A stretch of 43,209 nt of DNA, from positions 1 through 43,209 of the forward strand of contig CALBDB010000093.1 in NCBI GenBank assembly GCA_937927755.1, written 5' to 3'. Shown here piece by piece: positions 33,727 to 42,477 of the stretch; the stretch's first letter is position 1; every line of letters begins with the position of its first letter. A program made the position numbers and the translations under genes. Source of the DNA: an uncultured Lysobacterales bacterium. Lineage in GTDB: Bacteria; Pseudomonadota; Gammaproteobacteria; Xanthomonadales; SZUA-36. Under the pieces are notes generated by a model. That model ran no database searches. It was given only the letters and a program-made list of their open reading frames with translations, and was not told where the DNA came from.

Positions 33727-36486
33727 ATGGCATACAAGTGTGCAGGCGTCGAGGCGCAGGGACTCCCTGGCTGGGTTCTGCCTGTTGCTGCGCTGTTAGG
33801 CGCGCTGCTGCTATACGGGGGCGCGGCGCTGTGCCAGGAGTCTCCATCTCCACCCTCATCTCCATTCCCGAGCGAGGTGCAGCGCGCCGACGTTGACCTC
33901 AACGACGTCAGCGCTGAAAGCGCGTTTCGCTTCCTGGCCGAGATCTACGATATCTCCCTGACCACCGGGCAGTTGCCCGATACCCGGGTGACGCTGCGCC
34001 TTAGAGGGCTGAACGCCGCCGAGGCTTTCGAGGTCGTGGCCCTTACCGCAGGGCTCGAGGTGGAACGCCTCGGCTCGGTCATGCTCGTTACCTCCCGGGC
34101 CCCGGAGGGAGCAGACCGCCGGTTCGTCTTCGGCCCCTTCCCGTGGACCCCGGCAACACGTCACGAATGGCTGGCCGCGACCGGTGTCGAATCGACGCCG
34201 ATCGGTGACGACGTGGTACTGCTCGAGGGCACGGAGGCGTCGATCGCGGCAGTCGTGGAAGCCATCAAGGCTGCCCGGCCGAGCCTGGTCGTCGAGCAGG
34301 TCTTCCATCTCGGTGCGGCTCCCGGAGAGGAAACGCTGCAGGCGGTGAACTCGCTTCTGGATCCCGAGCTCGAATTCGCCAGCTACGACCCGACCGGTCA
34401 CCTCCTGACCGTGTCGGCCCTGCCCGCCACCCTGGACCACGTCGATCCGCTTGTCGACAGGCTGGCGCAATCGCCGGAGCAGTACGAGATCGAGGTCAAG
34501 GTGGTGGAGGTTTCGACCAATGCCCTCAAGCGCATCGGAGCCCAGGGCTTCTTCCGCCTCCAGGCGAACCTCGGCAATTACCCAACCACCTTCCCGATGG
34601 TGGACCTGGATGACTCGGCCCGCTATTTCCCTTCAGCGAACGAACTGGCGGAGCTGAGCAACACCGCCAGCCAGCTCGGCTCGCAAGGGGCGCCTGTAGC
34701 GCCCGGATCGCTGCAGGATTCAGGCTTCCACTTTGGTAGCGTCGACGCACGCGGCGTCGGCTTGCTGATCGAATTCCTCGAGCAATCCGGCGAGGCCCGC
34801 ATCATGGCCACGCCGAAGGTTACCTCGCTCGACAACCGACAGGCTCTGATCAGCATGGTCACCACGCTGCGCATCCCCACCTACACGCAGAACGCGGCCT
34901 TCGCCACGACCACCGTGAGCGGTATCGAGGAGATCGACGTCGGCACCACGCTTGAGGTGCGGCCGCGACGAACCGGAGGCGGCATTCTGCTGGACGTGAC
35001 TCCGGAGGTCAGCGAACTCGTGCCGACGGTAGCGGCCTTCAATCCGAACGGGCTGAACCAGGACTTTCCGACGGTCATGCGCCGGCGCACTCAGACCAAG
35101 GTGATCCTGAATGAGGGCGAGACCCTGGTGATCGGTGGCCTGGTGATCGAGCGCGAGCGAGAAACGGTGGGCGAGACGCCCGGTCTGTCGAAGATCCCGT
35201 GGCTGGGGCGGGCCTTTACCCGCAAGGGTACGGAATCACATAACTCGGAGCTGCTGGTTTTCGTGACGCCTCTCGTCCTGCCACCGCCCGAGGAGCGGCG
35301 GGCCAGGGTGCGGGTCGATAACCGCTGGTTGCCGACCGGGCTGGCGGCGCAAATCCAGACGGCGCGCGATTTGCTGACCAGGCCGGCACCGGCCGCGCGA
35401 GTTGCCGGCACGCGCATGCTCGAGCAGATCGACGATGGGCTCCTCGAGGCTGGCCTGGACGTCGGCCGGGAAATCGCTCGCCTCGGTGCCGACGACGCTC
35501 TGGAAGTGCGGGAGGCGGCGGCCCTGTTCCTGCTTCGCCGGCGCCCGGAAACCGCTGTTGGCGAGCTTCTCCGGTTCGTTGACGGCCGGACAGTGGCGGT
35601 CACGGCGCTGTCGTCCAGGATCGCGCCGCACCAGCGCGCCGCCCTTGCCGAACTCCTGTCCCGATCTCCAGGAGGGATCGACCTGCTGATGGACCGGCTC
35701 GAGCAGTCGGCCGAGGCGTGGGACCTGGCAGCGACTGCGAATCTGCTCGAGGCCCTCGGCGTGGCGGCGCCTGACGCCGCAGCGCGGTTGGCCATGGACC
35801 TGGAGACGCGGGCCCCCGGCCTGCTCGCCGAGAGACATGTCATCGACGCACTCAGCGGCGCACCCGGCAGCCACGGCGAATTGGCGGCTTTGGCGAAGAC
35901 CGGCGAATCCGCGGAAACGCGTGCCTACGCCGAGGCCGGACTGATGCGGTCCATCGGGGCGCCGGGGGCCGCGGCGAGCGCCGAACTGGGAGACCGGATC
36001 CAACGGTTTCACCTCGGCGCGCCTCAACAACCGGCCACCGAGGCCGGTCTGGGATGGAACGGCAAGCCGGCGGAGATCGTCATCTCGGGGGATCCTCTTG
36101 GCGTGGATCTGACCCGGACAGCTCTCGACCTTCTCGCCGCCAAGGCGCCGGACCTGCGCCAACTGGTCGGCTTCGCGCTGGCGCGGATCGAGGTCGGCGC
36201 CGCGGAAACATCGGTCTATCCGCAGGATCGCAGCGCGCGCCTGGAGACCGCGGAGGTCACCCCGAATCACCTGGCCCTGCGCATGGTTCGGCTCGCAACG
36301 ATTGTTTTCGAGTCTCGGGTGCTGGGCTTTCCGGCTTACGGCGGGCGGGCGCTGGCATGTGCCGTCCGCCAGGAGATTCACGCCCTTGAACGCCTCTCGG
36401 GGGCATCCTGTTCCGCCTATTGTGCGGACGACACGGTGCTAGAGGTGCTGGCCGGCGAAGCGGCGCGGGAAGCGACTGATGTCTGA
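33727..36486 (+). CDS. Secretin (GspD/PilQ-type) with long HEAT-like C-terminal extension
   Basis: A 919-residue outer-membrane secretin. An N-terminal hydrophobic signal (about 15-37) is followed by a short N0/STN-like domain (about 55-125; ADVDLNDVSAESAFRFLAEI), one or two ring-building domains (to about 255), and the secretin barrel domain (about 260-525) with RIMATPKVTSLDNRQALISM and the family motif EGETLVIGGLVIERERETVG, then PGLSKIPWLGRAFTRKGTES and ELLVFVTPLVLP. Residues about 540-770 form a run of alanine/leucine-rich helices resembling HEAT repeats (for example DALEVREAAALFLLRRRPET), and about 775-919 is a further unassigned domain with three late cysteines. Typical secretins end soon after the barrel, so the extension is unusual. 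First gene of a GC-rich operon. Confidence 0.9.
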   Translation: MAYKCAGVEAQGLPGWVLPVAALLGALLLYGGAALCQESPSPPSSPFPSEVQRADVDLNDVSAESAFRFLAEIYDISLTTGQLPDTRVTLRLRGLNAAEAFEVVALTAGLEVERLGSVMLVTSRAPEGADRRFVFGPFPWTPATRHEWLAATGVESTPIGDDVVLLEGTEASIAAVVEAIKAARPSLVVEQVFHLGAAPGEETLQAVNSLLDPELEFASYDPTGHLLTVSALPATLDHVDPLVDRLAQSPEQYEIEVKVVEVSTNALKRIGAQGFFRLQANLGNYPTTFPMVDLDDSARYFPSANELAELSNTASQLGSQGAPVAPGSLQDSGFHFGSVDARGVGLLIEFLEQSGEARIMATPKVTSLDNRQALISMVTTLRIPTYTQNAAFATTTVSGIEEIDVGTTLEVRPRRTGGGILLDVTPEVSELVPTVAAFNPNGLNQDFPTVMRRRTQTKVILNEGETLVIGGLVIERERETVGETPGLSKIPWLGRAFTRKGTESHNSELLVFVTPLVLPPPEERRARVRVDNRWLPTGLAAQIQTARDLLTRPAPAARVAGTRMLEQIDDGLLEAGLDVGREIARLGADDALEVREAAALFLLRRRPETAVGELLRFVDGRTVAVTALSSRIAPHQRAALAELLSRSPGGIDLLMDRLEQSAEAWDLAATANLLEALGVAAPDAAARLAMDLETRAPGLLAERHVIDALSGAPGSHGELAALAKTGESAETRAYAEAGLMRSIGAPGAAASAELGDRIQRFHLGAPQQPATEAGLGWNGKPAEIVISGDPLGVDLTRTALDLLAAKAPDLRQLVGFALARIEVGAAETSVYPQDRSARLETAEVTPNHLALRMVRLATIVFESRVLGFPAYGGRALACAVRQEIHALERLSGASCSAYCADDTVLEVLAGEAAREATDV

Positions 36487-36757
36487 CCGGCGTTGGCAAA
36501 GCAGGGCCGCGATCGGACTGCTGGTCTGCGTCCTGCTGACCGGGTGCGCCAGCACGCCGCCGGCGCCTTCGGACTTCGAGTCGATTCAACCTGACGCCCC
36601 CGCGGAGTTGATGCAAGAGGCGCCGGCGGCTCGCGACGCGCTCGAAGAGGGACTTCGCTGGATCGTGCTGGACGCGCCCGGAACCAACGCCACGCCGCCC
36701 GGTCCGGTCGCTGGACGCCCCGAGAAACGCCCCGGAGAAAGCCGTGAGAGGAAGTGA
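36479..36757 (+). CDS. Small lipoprotein of the secretion operon
   Basis: A 92-residue protein with a lipoprotein signal: basic start (MSDRRWQSR), hydrophobic core and lipobox LLTGCAS with the cysteine at residue 23. The mature part is only about 70 residues, Pro/Ala/Glu-rich, without a recognised fold. It overlaps the secretin gene by 8 bases. By position it could act as a pilotin-like factor for the secretin, but that is inference. Confidence 0.75.
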   Translation: MSDRRWQSRAAIGLLVCVLLTGCASTPPAPSDFESIQPDAPAELMQEAPAARDALEEGLRWIVLDAPGTNATPPGPVAGRPEKRPGESRERK

Positions 36758-36760
36758 GCG

Positions 36761-37132
36761 ATGAAAGTGGGAGCGGTGGCCGCGCCGGTGATCGTGGTCG
36801 TCCTGGTCTTTACCCTGGTATGGGCCATCTCGATTGCAACGCTCAAGTCCGGCGTCACGGCGGTCGGTAGCGGCCTCGAGTTGGTGCGCCTGCAGCTCAG
36901 GGTGGCGCGCATGCAGGAAGAGGTCCTGCATCTCTCCCAGCAGAGATTGGAACAGCAGTTGGCAGAGCTGGATGTCCTGGCGGCGCGCGCCGCTCAGGTA
37001 AGCCCGGAGACGGCCGCCCGCAACGACCCGGGCGCAGAAACGTTCGAGACCGATGGAAACCGCGCTACCGGACCCCGGCGCGAATGGCCGAGGCTCGAAC
37101 CGCAGTCCGGACCGGCCAAGACACCGGACTAA
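36761..37132 (+). CDS. Single-pass membrane protein with coiled coil
   Basis: A 123-residue protein: membrane helix at about 5-30 (VIVVVLVFTLVWAISIAT), then a coiled coil at about 38-78 (VRLQLRVARMQEEVLHLSQQ) and a Pro/Asp-rich tail. It follows the lipoprotein gene by 3 bases. The tail overlaps the open frame of the ATPase gene if that gene starts at 37084. No family recognised; a structural role in the inner-membrane platform is possible. Confidence 0.7.
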   Translation: MKVGAVAAPVIVVVLVFTLVWAISIATLKSGVTAVGSGLELVRLQLRVARMQEEVLHLSQQRLEQQLAELDVLAARAAQVSPETAARNDPGAETFETDGNRATGPRREWPRLEPQSGPAKTPD

Positions 37133-38598
37133 TAGTGCAACGCGCCGCCACAAATGCACCCGACGGGCGCCTGCCCGAGCTAACCCTGCTTGATGGATTG
37201 CGCGCGGTGCCGCCCGGGGTCGCGCGGCGCCACAAGGTGATCCCCCTGCGTTACGAAGGCGATCAGCTGGTGGTCGGGGCGGTCGACCCCAACAACCTGG
37301 CGGCCCTCGATGCTCTCCAGCGGCTGGGCCACACCCGGATCGAGTTCGAGCCGCTGTCGCCGGAGCGCTACCGCGAGGTGATGCAGAAATGGTACGGTCC
37401 GGTCGGGGATATTGCCGAGTTCGCGGCCCGGCTCCCCTCACCGCTCGACCCTGGCACACCTTCGCTCGATTTTGACGAGCGGAGCGATGAAGCGCCGGCA
37501 GCGCGCTTTCTCGCCCTCACGCTGACGGCCGCACTCTCCGAGAACGCCAGCGACGTCCACATCGAGCCCGATCGCATCTCGCCGAGAATTCGCTTCCGGG
37601 TGGATGGTGTGCTGGTCGATCGGGTCGCACCCCCGCCCTGGCTCGCGGACCGCGTTATCGGCCGGGTCAAGTCGATGGCGGGGCTTGCGCTCGGCGAATG
37701 CGTCTTCGCCCAGGACGGGCAGCTGAGCTTCCCGACACCGGCCGGATCGGTCTCGATCCGGGTATCGGTCGTGCCCAGCGACAGGGGCGAGTGCGCAGTG
37801 CTTCGGCTACTGACGGTCGAGAACGAGGTCCCCACGCTGGAGCAATTGGGAATGCCGGCCGCGGCCCGCCTGCAACTCGTCGAGGCGGCCGCCGGACAGG
37901 AAGGCCTGATCGTCTTTGCCGGTCCCACCGGAAGCGGCAAGACGACCTCGCTGCATGCCTTGCTGGAAACGGTCGACGCGGACCGGCGGAATATCGTTTC
38001 GATCGAGGAACCGGTCGAGATTCACTCCCGCCGGGTCCGGCAGGTGCCGGTACGCCGCGAGACCGGTCTGGACTTCGCCAGTGCGCTGCGCTTCGTCCTA
38101 CGCCAGGATCCCGACGTCATCCTGGTCGGCGAGACCCGCGACACCGAAACTGCCGAGCTGGTGCTGCAGGCATCGCTGGCGGGCCATCTGGTCCTCACCA
38201 CCGTGCATGCTTCCAGCGCGCTCGGGGTCTTCGATCGCTTCGCGCAACTGGGGGCGGACCGTCAGCTCCTGGCGCAGGTGATGCGACTCGCTGTATCGCA
38301 GCGGCTGATCCGGCTAATCTGCCCTCACTGCTCGGGGAAAGCGTGTTTCGCCTGTGACGGCACCGGCTTGAAAGGGCGCACTGGAGTCTTCGAACTCGTC
38401 ACCCTCGGCAACGAACTGGCCGAGCTGGTCCGCCAGGGCGCCCGGCCCAGCCAGCTCAGAGCAGCCGCGCGGGCCGCCGGCATGAGAACCCTTCAGGAGG
38501 CCGCAGCGGAACTCGAGCACAAGGGCGCGACCACGGCTGCCGAGATCGAGCGGGTGCTGGATTTCCAAGGTCGTTCCGGCAGCCCGGGAGGCGACTAG
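37084..38598 (+). CDS. GspE/PilB-family secretion or pilus-assembly ATPase
   Basis: A 504-residue ATPase. An N1E-like domain (about 35-105: HKVIPLRYEGDQLVVGAVDP) precedes the core. Motifs in order: SENASDVHIEP (about 155), Walker A GPTGSGKTTS (about 280-289), Asp box VSIEEPVEI, Walker B RQDPDVILVGETRD (about 340-353), His box VLTTVHASSA, and a zinc-binding tetracysteine at 413, 416, 421 and 424. All catalytic residues are present, so it should be active and drive assembly of a pseudopilus or pilus. GTG 37135 is an alternative start that avoids the 49-base overlap with the gene before it. The next gene starts in its stop codon. Confidence 0.95.
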   Translation: MAEARTAVRTGQDTGLIVQRAATNAPDGRLPELTLLDGLRAVPPGVARRHKVIPLRYEGDQLVVGAVDPNNLAALDALQRLGHTRIEFEPLSPERYREVMQKWYGPVGDIAEFAARLPSPLDPGTPSLDFDERSDEAPAARFLALTLTAALSENASDVHIEPDRISPRIRFRVDGVLVDRVAPPPWLADRVIGRVKSMAGLALGECVFAQDGQLSFPTPAGSVSIRVSVVPSDRGECAVLRLLTVENEVPTLEQLGMPAAARLQLVEAAAGQEGLIVFAGPTGSGKTTSLHALLETVDADRRNIVSIEEPVEIHSRRVRQVPVRRETGLDFASALRFVLRQDPDVILVGETRDTETAELVLQASLAGHLVLTTVHASSALGVFDRFAQLGADRQLLAQVMRLAVSQRLIRLICPHCSGKACFACDGTGLKGRTGVFELVTLGNELAELVRQGARPSQLRAAARAAGMRTLQEAAAELEHKGATTAAEIERVLDFQGRSGSPGGD

Positions 38599-39956
38599 TG
38601 TCCCCCGTTCCAGACAAGTCGGGGAGGGCCGCCACCGGTCGCCCGCGATGCACCGTCGGACTCGATCTCCGGCGCCCGTCCCACGTTGCGGCGGTCGCCG
38701 TGGACGGCAAGGCACAGCTACGGGCCTGGGCGTCGATCCGCGGTGAAGACGACCCCGTGGCGCTGACCAGGATTGCCCTCGAGACACTCTCGGCACGTCC
38801 GAAGGAGGTGCGGGTCCTGGTCGGCTCCGAGCGGGTCCGGGTCGGGGTTTGCGAGGGAGCGGGCGCACCGGGCGCCGAAGAGATCACCGAGGCGCTGGTG
38901 GCCGAGGGCCACGAACCGATCCTGAATGCGGCAATCGCCTCGTCATCGGCCGAATCCGGCACCTGGCTGGTAGCGGCTTGCGACGAAGAGAAGGCGCGAT
39001 CACTGGTCAACGGACTCGCCGAGCTGCTGGTGCTGGAACCCGTCCTGGTAGTCGATCAGCTGCTGCTGCTGGAGCAGCTTCAACCCGGAGCGGCGGCGAT
39101 GGAGATCACCGGAGACGAACTCCTGATCATCACTAGACCGGCGGACGCGGCGCCCCTGACGCGGTCGCTTCCCGCCGCGCCCGACGCGGAACACACGCGG
39201 GCGGAGGCCCTGCGCACACTGCAGACGATCGGCAGAGCGCAGTCGATCCGGCTGCTGGGCGCGCGCCGAGCTGAACTGAGCCAGATGCTCGATCAGCAGG
39301 GGCTGAACCTGCACCAGGAAGCGCTTCCGGCCTGCGGTGGGGAGCCGCTACCCGCCGAACTCGAGTTGGCCTGGCGCCTGGCCACCTCGATCGAGCCCGC
39401 GGAACTCTCCAGTCCTCTATTGGCGAAGCGCCGCCAGAGCATGCAGTGGGCGCGGCGGGCGGGTATGCTGGCCGTCGCGGTCATCGTTCTGAGCGCGATC
39501 CTTGTCGTTTTCGGCGTCTCCGCAGCACTGAGGGTCCGTGCTGTCCAAAGTGCCGACAGAGCCGGATTGGCGGCGCTCCAAACGCAGATCCAGCAACTCC
39601 GGGAAGCTGGTGCATTGGCTCAGGAAGTGGAACGGCTACGCGGGCAGTTGGGTCCACGGGGCCTGCCCTGGCCGCGACTGGCCGGACCGATTAACGAACT
39701 GGTGAAACGGAGTCCTCCCAGTATGGGCTGGGAGCGGCTCTCGATGATCGAGGGCGAGCTGGAACTCGAGGTTTCCTCGGCTGGGGTGTCGCCGCTGGTC
39801 GATCTCGAACTCGCTCGCTCGGCGCTCGAAGGCACTCCCGGGTTCAGCAACACCTCCTGGGATGAACCGATTCAGAACCCAACGGCACCCGGCCTTCGCC
39901 AGACCCTTCGAGCGACCTTGGCAACACCACCGGGTAGAGCGCGGGAGACGAGATGA
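38598..39956 (+). CDS. GspL/PilM-PilN-like inner-membrane platform protein
   Basis: A 452-residue protein with GTG start overlapping the ATPase stop by one base. The N-terminal part (about 15-265) resembles the actin-like fold of PilM/GspL: CTVGLDLRRPSHVAAVAVDG, then VLVVDQLLLLEQL. A membrane helix at about 294-314 (AVAVIVLSAILVVFGVSAAL) is followed by a coiled coil (about 325-350) and a periplasmic ferredoxin-like part (about 370-430, MGWERLSMIEGELELEV). This is a PilM-PilN fusion, that is GspL architecture. It anchors the ATPase to the inner membrane in such systems. Confidence 0.82.
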   Translation: MSPVPDKSGRAATGRPRCTVGLDLRRPSHVAAVAVDGKAQLRAWASIRGEDDPVALTRIALETLSARPKEVRVLVGSERVRVGVCEGAGAPGAEEITEALVAEGHEPILNAAIASSSAESGTWLVAACDEEKARSLVNGLAELLVLEPVLVVDQLLLLEQLQPGAAAMEITGDELLIITRPADAAPLTRSLPAAPDAEHTRAEALRTLQTIGRAQSIRLLGARRAELSQMLDQQGLNLHQEALPACGGEPLPAELELAWRLATSIEPAELSSPLLAKRRQSMQWARRAGMLAVAVIVLSAILVVFGVSAALRVRAVQSADRAGLAALQTQIQQLREAGALAQEVERLRGQLGPRGLPWPRLAGPINELVKRSPPSMGWERLSMIEGELELEVSSAGVSPLVDLELARSALEGTPGFSNTSWDEPIQNPTAPGLRQTLRATLATPPGRARETR

Positions 39957-40495
39957 AGACCGCCTGGACTCGTACCTCCATTCTGCTGGCCGGCGCACTG
40001 ATTGCCCTGGTGGCCGCAATATGGATTCTACGTGCCATGGCGGTGCAGGCCGCAACTCCGCGCATGCTCCAGACCGCCCAGCAGACATTCGAGAAGCAAG
40101 GCGGGGCACAAGGCTTGGCCGATCGGCGGCAGATGCTGACCGAGATCCACGCCAGCCTGGAACGTCAGCACGCGGCGATGAGCTCGGATGCGGAGTTTTT
40201 CAATCGCCGGCTTGGGCAGGTTTTCGATGAACTGGGGCTCGTCTTGACAACCTCGAGCGGGTGGCGCGCCCTGCCCGGCTTTGCGGGTGGTCGCGCAGCG
40301 GGCTTCGAACGGACACTTCACGGCTCGGGGGCGTTCGGGGATCTGCTCGACGCCATCGGGACGATCGAGAGTTGGCCCGACCGGGTCCGAGTGAAATCCC
40401 TGCAGGTCGTCCCTGAGGGGCCCGGGACCGTTTACTTCAGTCTGGAAGTCGCCGTGGTGCGGCTGGCGCCATCCGCCGGAGAGGGAGGTAACTAG
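39953..40495 (+). CDS. GspM/PilO-like platform protein
   Basis: A 180-residue bitopic protein: short cytoplasmic start, a membrane helix at about 8-28 (ILLAGALIALVAAIWILRAM), a coiled-coil stretch (about 55-80, LTEIHASLERQHAAM) and a periplasmic domain (about 95-175, SGAFGDLLDAIGTIESWPDR; VKSLQVVPEGPGTVYFSLEV) with the ferredoxin-like pattern of GspM/PilO. It overlaps the GspL-like gene by four bases (ATGA). Placement after GspL/PilN supports the assignment; sequence similarity is weak. Confidence 0.72.
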   Translation: MKTAWTRTSILLAGALIALVAAIWILRAMAVQAATPRMLQTAQQTFEKQGGAQGLADRRQMLTEIHASLERQHAAMSSDAEFFNRRLGQVFDELGLVLTTSSGWRALPGFAGGRAAGFERTLHGSGAFGDLLDAIGTIESWPDRVRVKSLQVVPEGPGTVYFSLEVAVVRLAPSAGEGGN

Positions 40496-40496
40496 C

Positions 40497-41279
40497 ATGC
40501 CGAGCAAGAGGCTTTTGTTCGTCGTCGCGGGTGTGGTAATCGCCGGACTGGCCGTGTTGCTGGTTCTCTGGGGCTTGAACGCGCAGCGCTCGAATCCCGC
40601 CGGATCGGCCGACGCGGTCGCGGATTCCGCCGTCGATCCGACGCCCGAGGGGCGCGGGGAAAACAGGGGAGAATCACCTCAGTGGCAGAAGTTCACCGGC
40701 GGCGCGGCGCAGAACTCTGATCAGCTGGCGGTCCTGCGGCCGGTCGAGCGACAGGCCCGGGCTGCCGGGAAGCCGTTCAGTCAAGCCTACGCCCGAAAGC
40801 TGCAGGGCAGCCTCAGATTTCGTCTCGAAGGGGTTGGCCGCGGCGAGCAGCCTCTGGCCCTCATCTCGGGAAGGGTGTTGAAGATCGGAGACCGCATCGA
40901 AGGCTACCGCGTCGAGTCGATCGATCGTTCCGGCGTCCTGCTGATCGGCCCAAGCGGCATGCGACTCGATCTCACGCTGCAGATGCGATCGGCCGCGCAG
41001 AAGAATCTGTCGGCGGGTAGCGACGACCACGGCGGAGGTAGTGGCGGCGGGCAGCAGAAAAGCGTGTGGCGGAGCGAGGACGGACTGCGCGCCCGGCCCT
41101 ACTTTGCCGACGGCAGGCCCGACATCGTGCCCACCGACCCGCTCCCCAAGGCCAAGGAGAAAAAAAAGAACGCAAACCTGCCCTGGGGTCAGGCCAAGCC
41201 GTGGCCGCAAGGCCCGTTTCCCCACCCGCCATCGGCGTACATAGAGCGTGAGCGAAAACAGCAGAAAAGGCAACGGTAA
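40497..41279 (+). CDS. GspB/GspC/PilP-like periplasmic connector
   Basis: A 260-residue protein: membrane helix at about 5-25, a linker rich in Ser/Gly/Glu, then a small beta domain at about 115-165 with LISGRVLKIGDRIEGYRVES IDRSGVLLIG. That pattern resembles the T2SSB/PilP homology region that contacts the secretin. The C-terminal 90 residues are disordered-looking and basic (EKKKNANLPWGQ, ending KQQKRQR). It probably links the inner-membrane platform to the secretin N0 domain. One base separates its ATG from the preceding stop. Confidence 0.7.
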   Translation: MPSKRLLFVVAGVVIAGLAVLLVLWGLNAQRSNPAGSADAVADSAVDPTPEGRGENRGESPQWQKFTGGAAQNSDQLAVLRPVERQARAAGKPFSQAYARKLQGSLRFRLEGVGRGEQPLALISGRVLKIGDRIEGYRVESIDRSGVLLIGPSGMRLDLTLQMRSAAQKNLSAGSDDHGGGSGGGQQKSVWRSEDGLRARPYFADGRPDIVPTDPLPKAKEKKKNANLPWGQAKPWPQGPFPHPPSAYIERERKQQKRQR

Positions 41280-42397
41280 TGAGCGGTGATGACCGGCGCC
41301 TCGGCCGGCGCCTCCCCGAGGAGGCGATCAGTGCCCTGGCCGATTTGGTGGCCGCCGGCTACGGCATCTCCTCCGCGCTGGAGGTCCTGCCCCGGCGGGC
41401 ACTGAAACCCGCGGTCGTCCAGCGTCTGGAGCGCGAGGTCGCGGAACTCAAGGCAGGCGGCCCGCTGGATTTGGCGCTCGAGCGGCTCGGACTCGAGATC
41501 ACGCCCGCCCTCCTCCGGGGCTCGCAATCGCACTCTGCCGATATCGAGGCTGCCCTGCGCGCCGACGGCGCGGCCCGGACGGCGGCGGCGGCAGCGCTGC
41601 GCAAGACGCGATCCGGGATTCAGCTGTTCGGGATCATTGTCCTCGGCATGGCCCTGTTCACCTTCCTTCTGGCCTTTTTCATTGTACCGGCCATGATAAG
41701 TGGCATTGAAGGCTTGTCCCAGGGGTTGGAGCAACCTGCGTCGCTGTTGCGGTTCGAGCAGTTCCGCGACACCTGGCTGGCGCTCGGTGCCGGCTTCCTG
41801 CTCGCCCTGACGGCGCCCTTCGTTATCTATGCTGGCATCGTCGGCCGGTCCGGGTTGCGGGCCTTCCTGCAGGACTTCCGCCTGTACTTTCCGTTTCTCC
41901 GGCGGCATGCGATTGCCGCGTCCAGCGCCCGGCTACTGGAGACGGTGGCGCACGAGGAGGCGGCGGGAATCCCCACCAACCTGACCCTGCGGCGGGTCCA
42001 GCGAAGGGAGCCGGTGCCCAGGCTGCGAAACGATCTGGGACTGGCCGCGGCCCGGCTTGAAGCCGGCGACTCCTGGGCCGCCTGTCTGCGTGGGACGCTG
42101 TTCGACACGCCGGTGCTCGCCGACCTGACAAGCCTGGCCAGCCGCGGAGCGCGGCCGACCCAGGGCTGGCGCTGGGCCGCCGCCCGCAATCGGGAGGAAG
42201 CGGTCAAGTCGCTGCGCCGCGCCATCGTGACGGCGGCGGCGGTGGTGTTCGTACCGTCGTTTCTCTACATTCTGGTGCTACTGAACGCCGCGATGGTCAC
42301 GTCGACGGTGGCGGAGATGGAAGCCCTGAGGCTGCAATTTGAGCAGTTGACCGACGAGATCGAAAAAACATTCCAGAACGCGCCTCCCTCGGATTGA
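41279..42397 (+). CDS. GspF/PilC-like inner-membrane platform protein
   Basis: A 372-residue protein with two GspF-type cytoplasmic helical domains (about 10-100 and 205-320) separated by hydrophobic segments at about 115-140 (LFGIIVLGMALFTFLLAFFI) and 165-185, and a final membrane helix (about 320-345, AAAVVFVPSFLYILVLLNAA). EEAISALADLVAAGYGISSA and the second-domain FLRRHAIAASSARLLETVAH fit the family. It is the polytopic core of the assembly platform. Sequence is divergent, but position after the ATPase and GspC-like gene supports it. It overlaps the upstream stop by one base. Last gene of the operon. Confidence 0.85.
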   Translation: MSGDDRRLGRRLPEEAISALADLVAAGYGISSALEVLPRRALKPAVVQRLEREVAELKAGGPLDLALERLGLEITPALLRGSQSHSADIEAALRADGAARTAAAAALRKTRSGIQLFGIIVLGMALFTFLLAFFIVPAMISGIEGLSQGLEQPASLLRFEQFRDTWLALGAGFLLALTAPFVIYAGIVGRSGLRAFLQDFRLYFPFLRRHAIAASSARLLETVAHEEAAGIPTNLTLRRVQRREPVPRLRNDLGLAAARLEAGDSWAACLRGTLFDTPVLADLTSLASRGARPTQGWRWAAARNREEAVKSLRRAIVTAAAVVFVPSFLYILVLLNAAMVTSTVAEMEALRLQFEQLTDEIEKTFQNAPPSD

Positions 42398-42411
42398 GTC
42401 GGCGAGAGCTG

Positions 42412-42477
42412 CGGTGATAACAAAGACCGGATAAGCATGTAGAGCCGAAGGCGGAGTGCTTGCAGACCCGGGTTCAA
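42412..42477 (+). ncRNA. ssrA: tmRNA (ssrA) 3'-end fragment, truncated
   Basis: GATAAGCATGTAGAGCCGAA, GGCGGAGTGCTTGCAGACCC and GGGTTCAA match the run before and into the T arm of proteobacterial tmRNA (E. coli: TAAGCATGTAGTACCGAGGA ... GGACGCGGGTTCAA). The T stem's 3' half, acceptor stem and CCA end are missing: after GGGTTCAA the sequence becomes TATCAAGATATATT. The rest of ssrA (some 300 bases) cannot fit, because the gspF-like stop is only 14 bases before. This is a scar, not a working tmRNA. tmRNA 3' ends are common integration sites. Confidence 0.72.

Noticed and set aside
35236-37459. Long minus-strand ORFs (381 and 400 codons) opposite the secretin operon
   Set aside because: High GC makes long antisense frames likely; they are Arg/Pro/Gly-rich with no motif, while the plus-strand frames have clear secretin and ATPase motifs.
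37698-38357. 219-codon plus-strand ORF inside the ATPase gene
   Set aside because: A +1 shadow of the GspE-like frame; Arg/Gly/Pro-rich and without domains.
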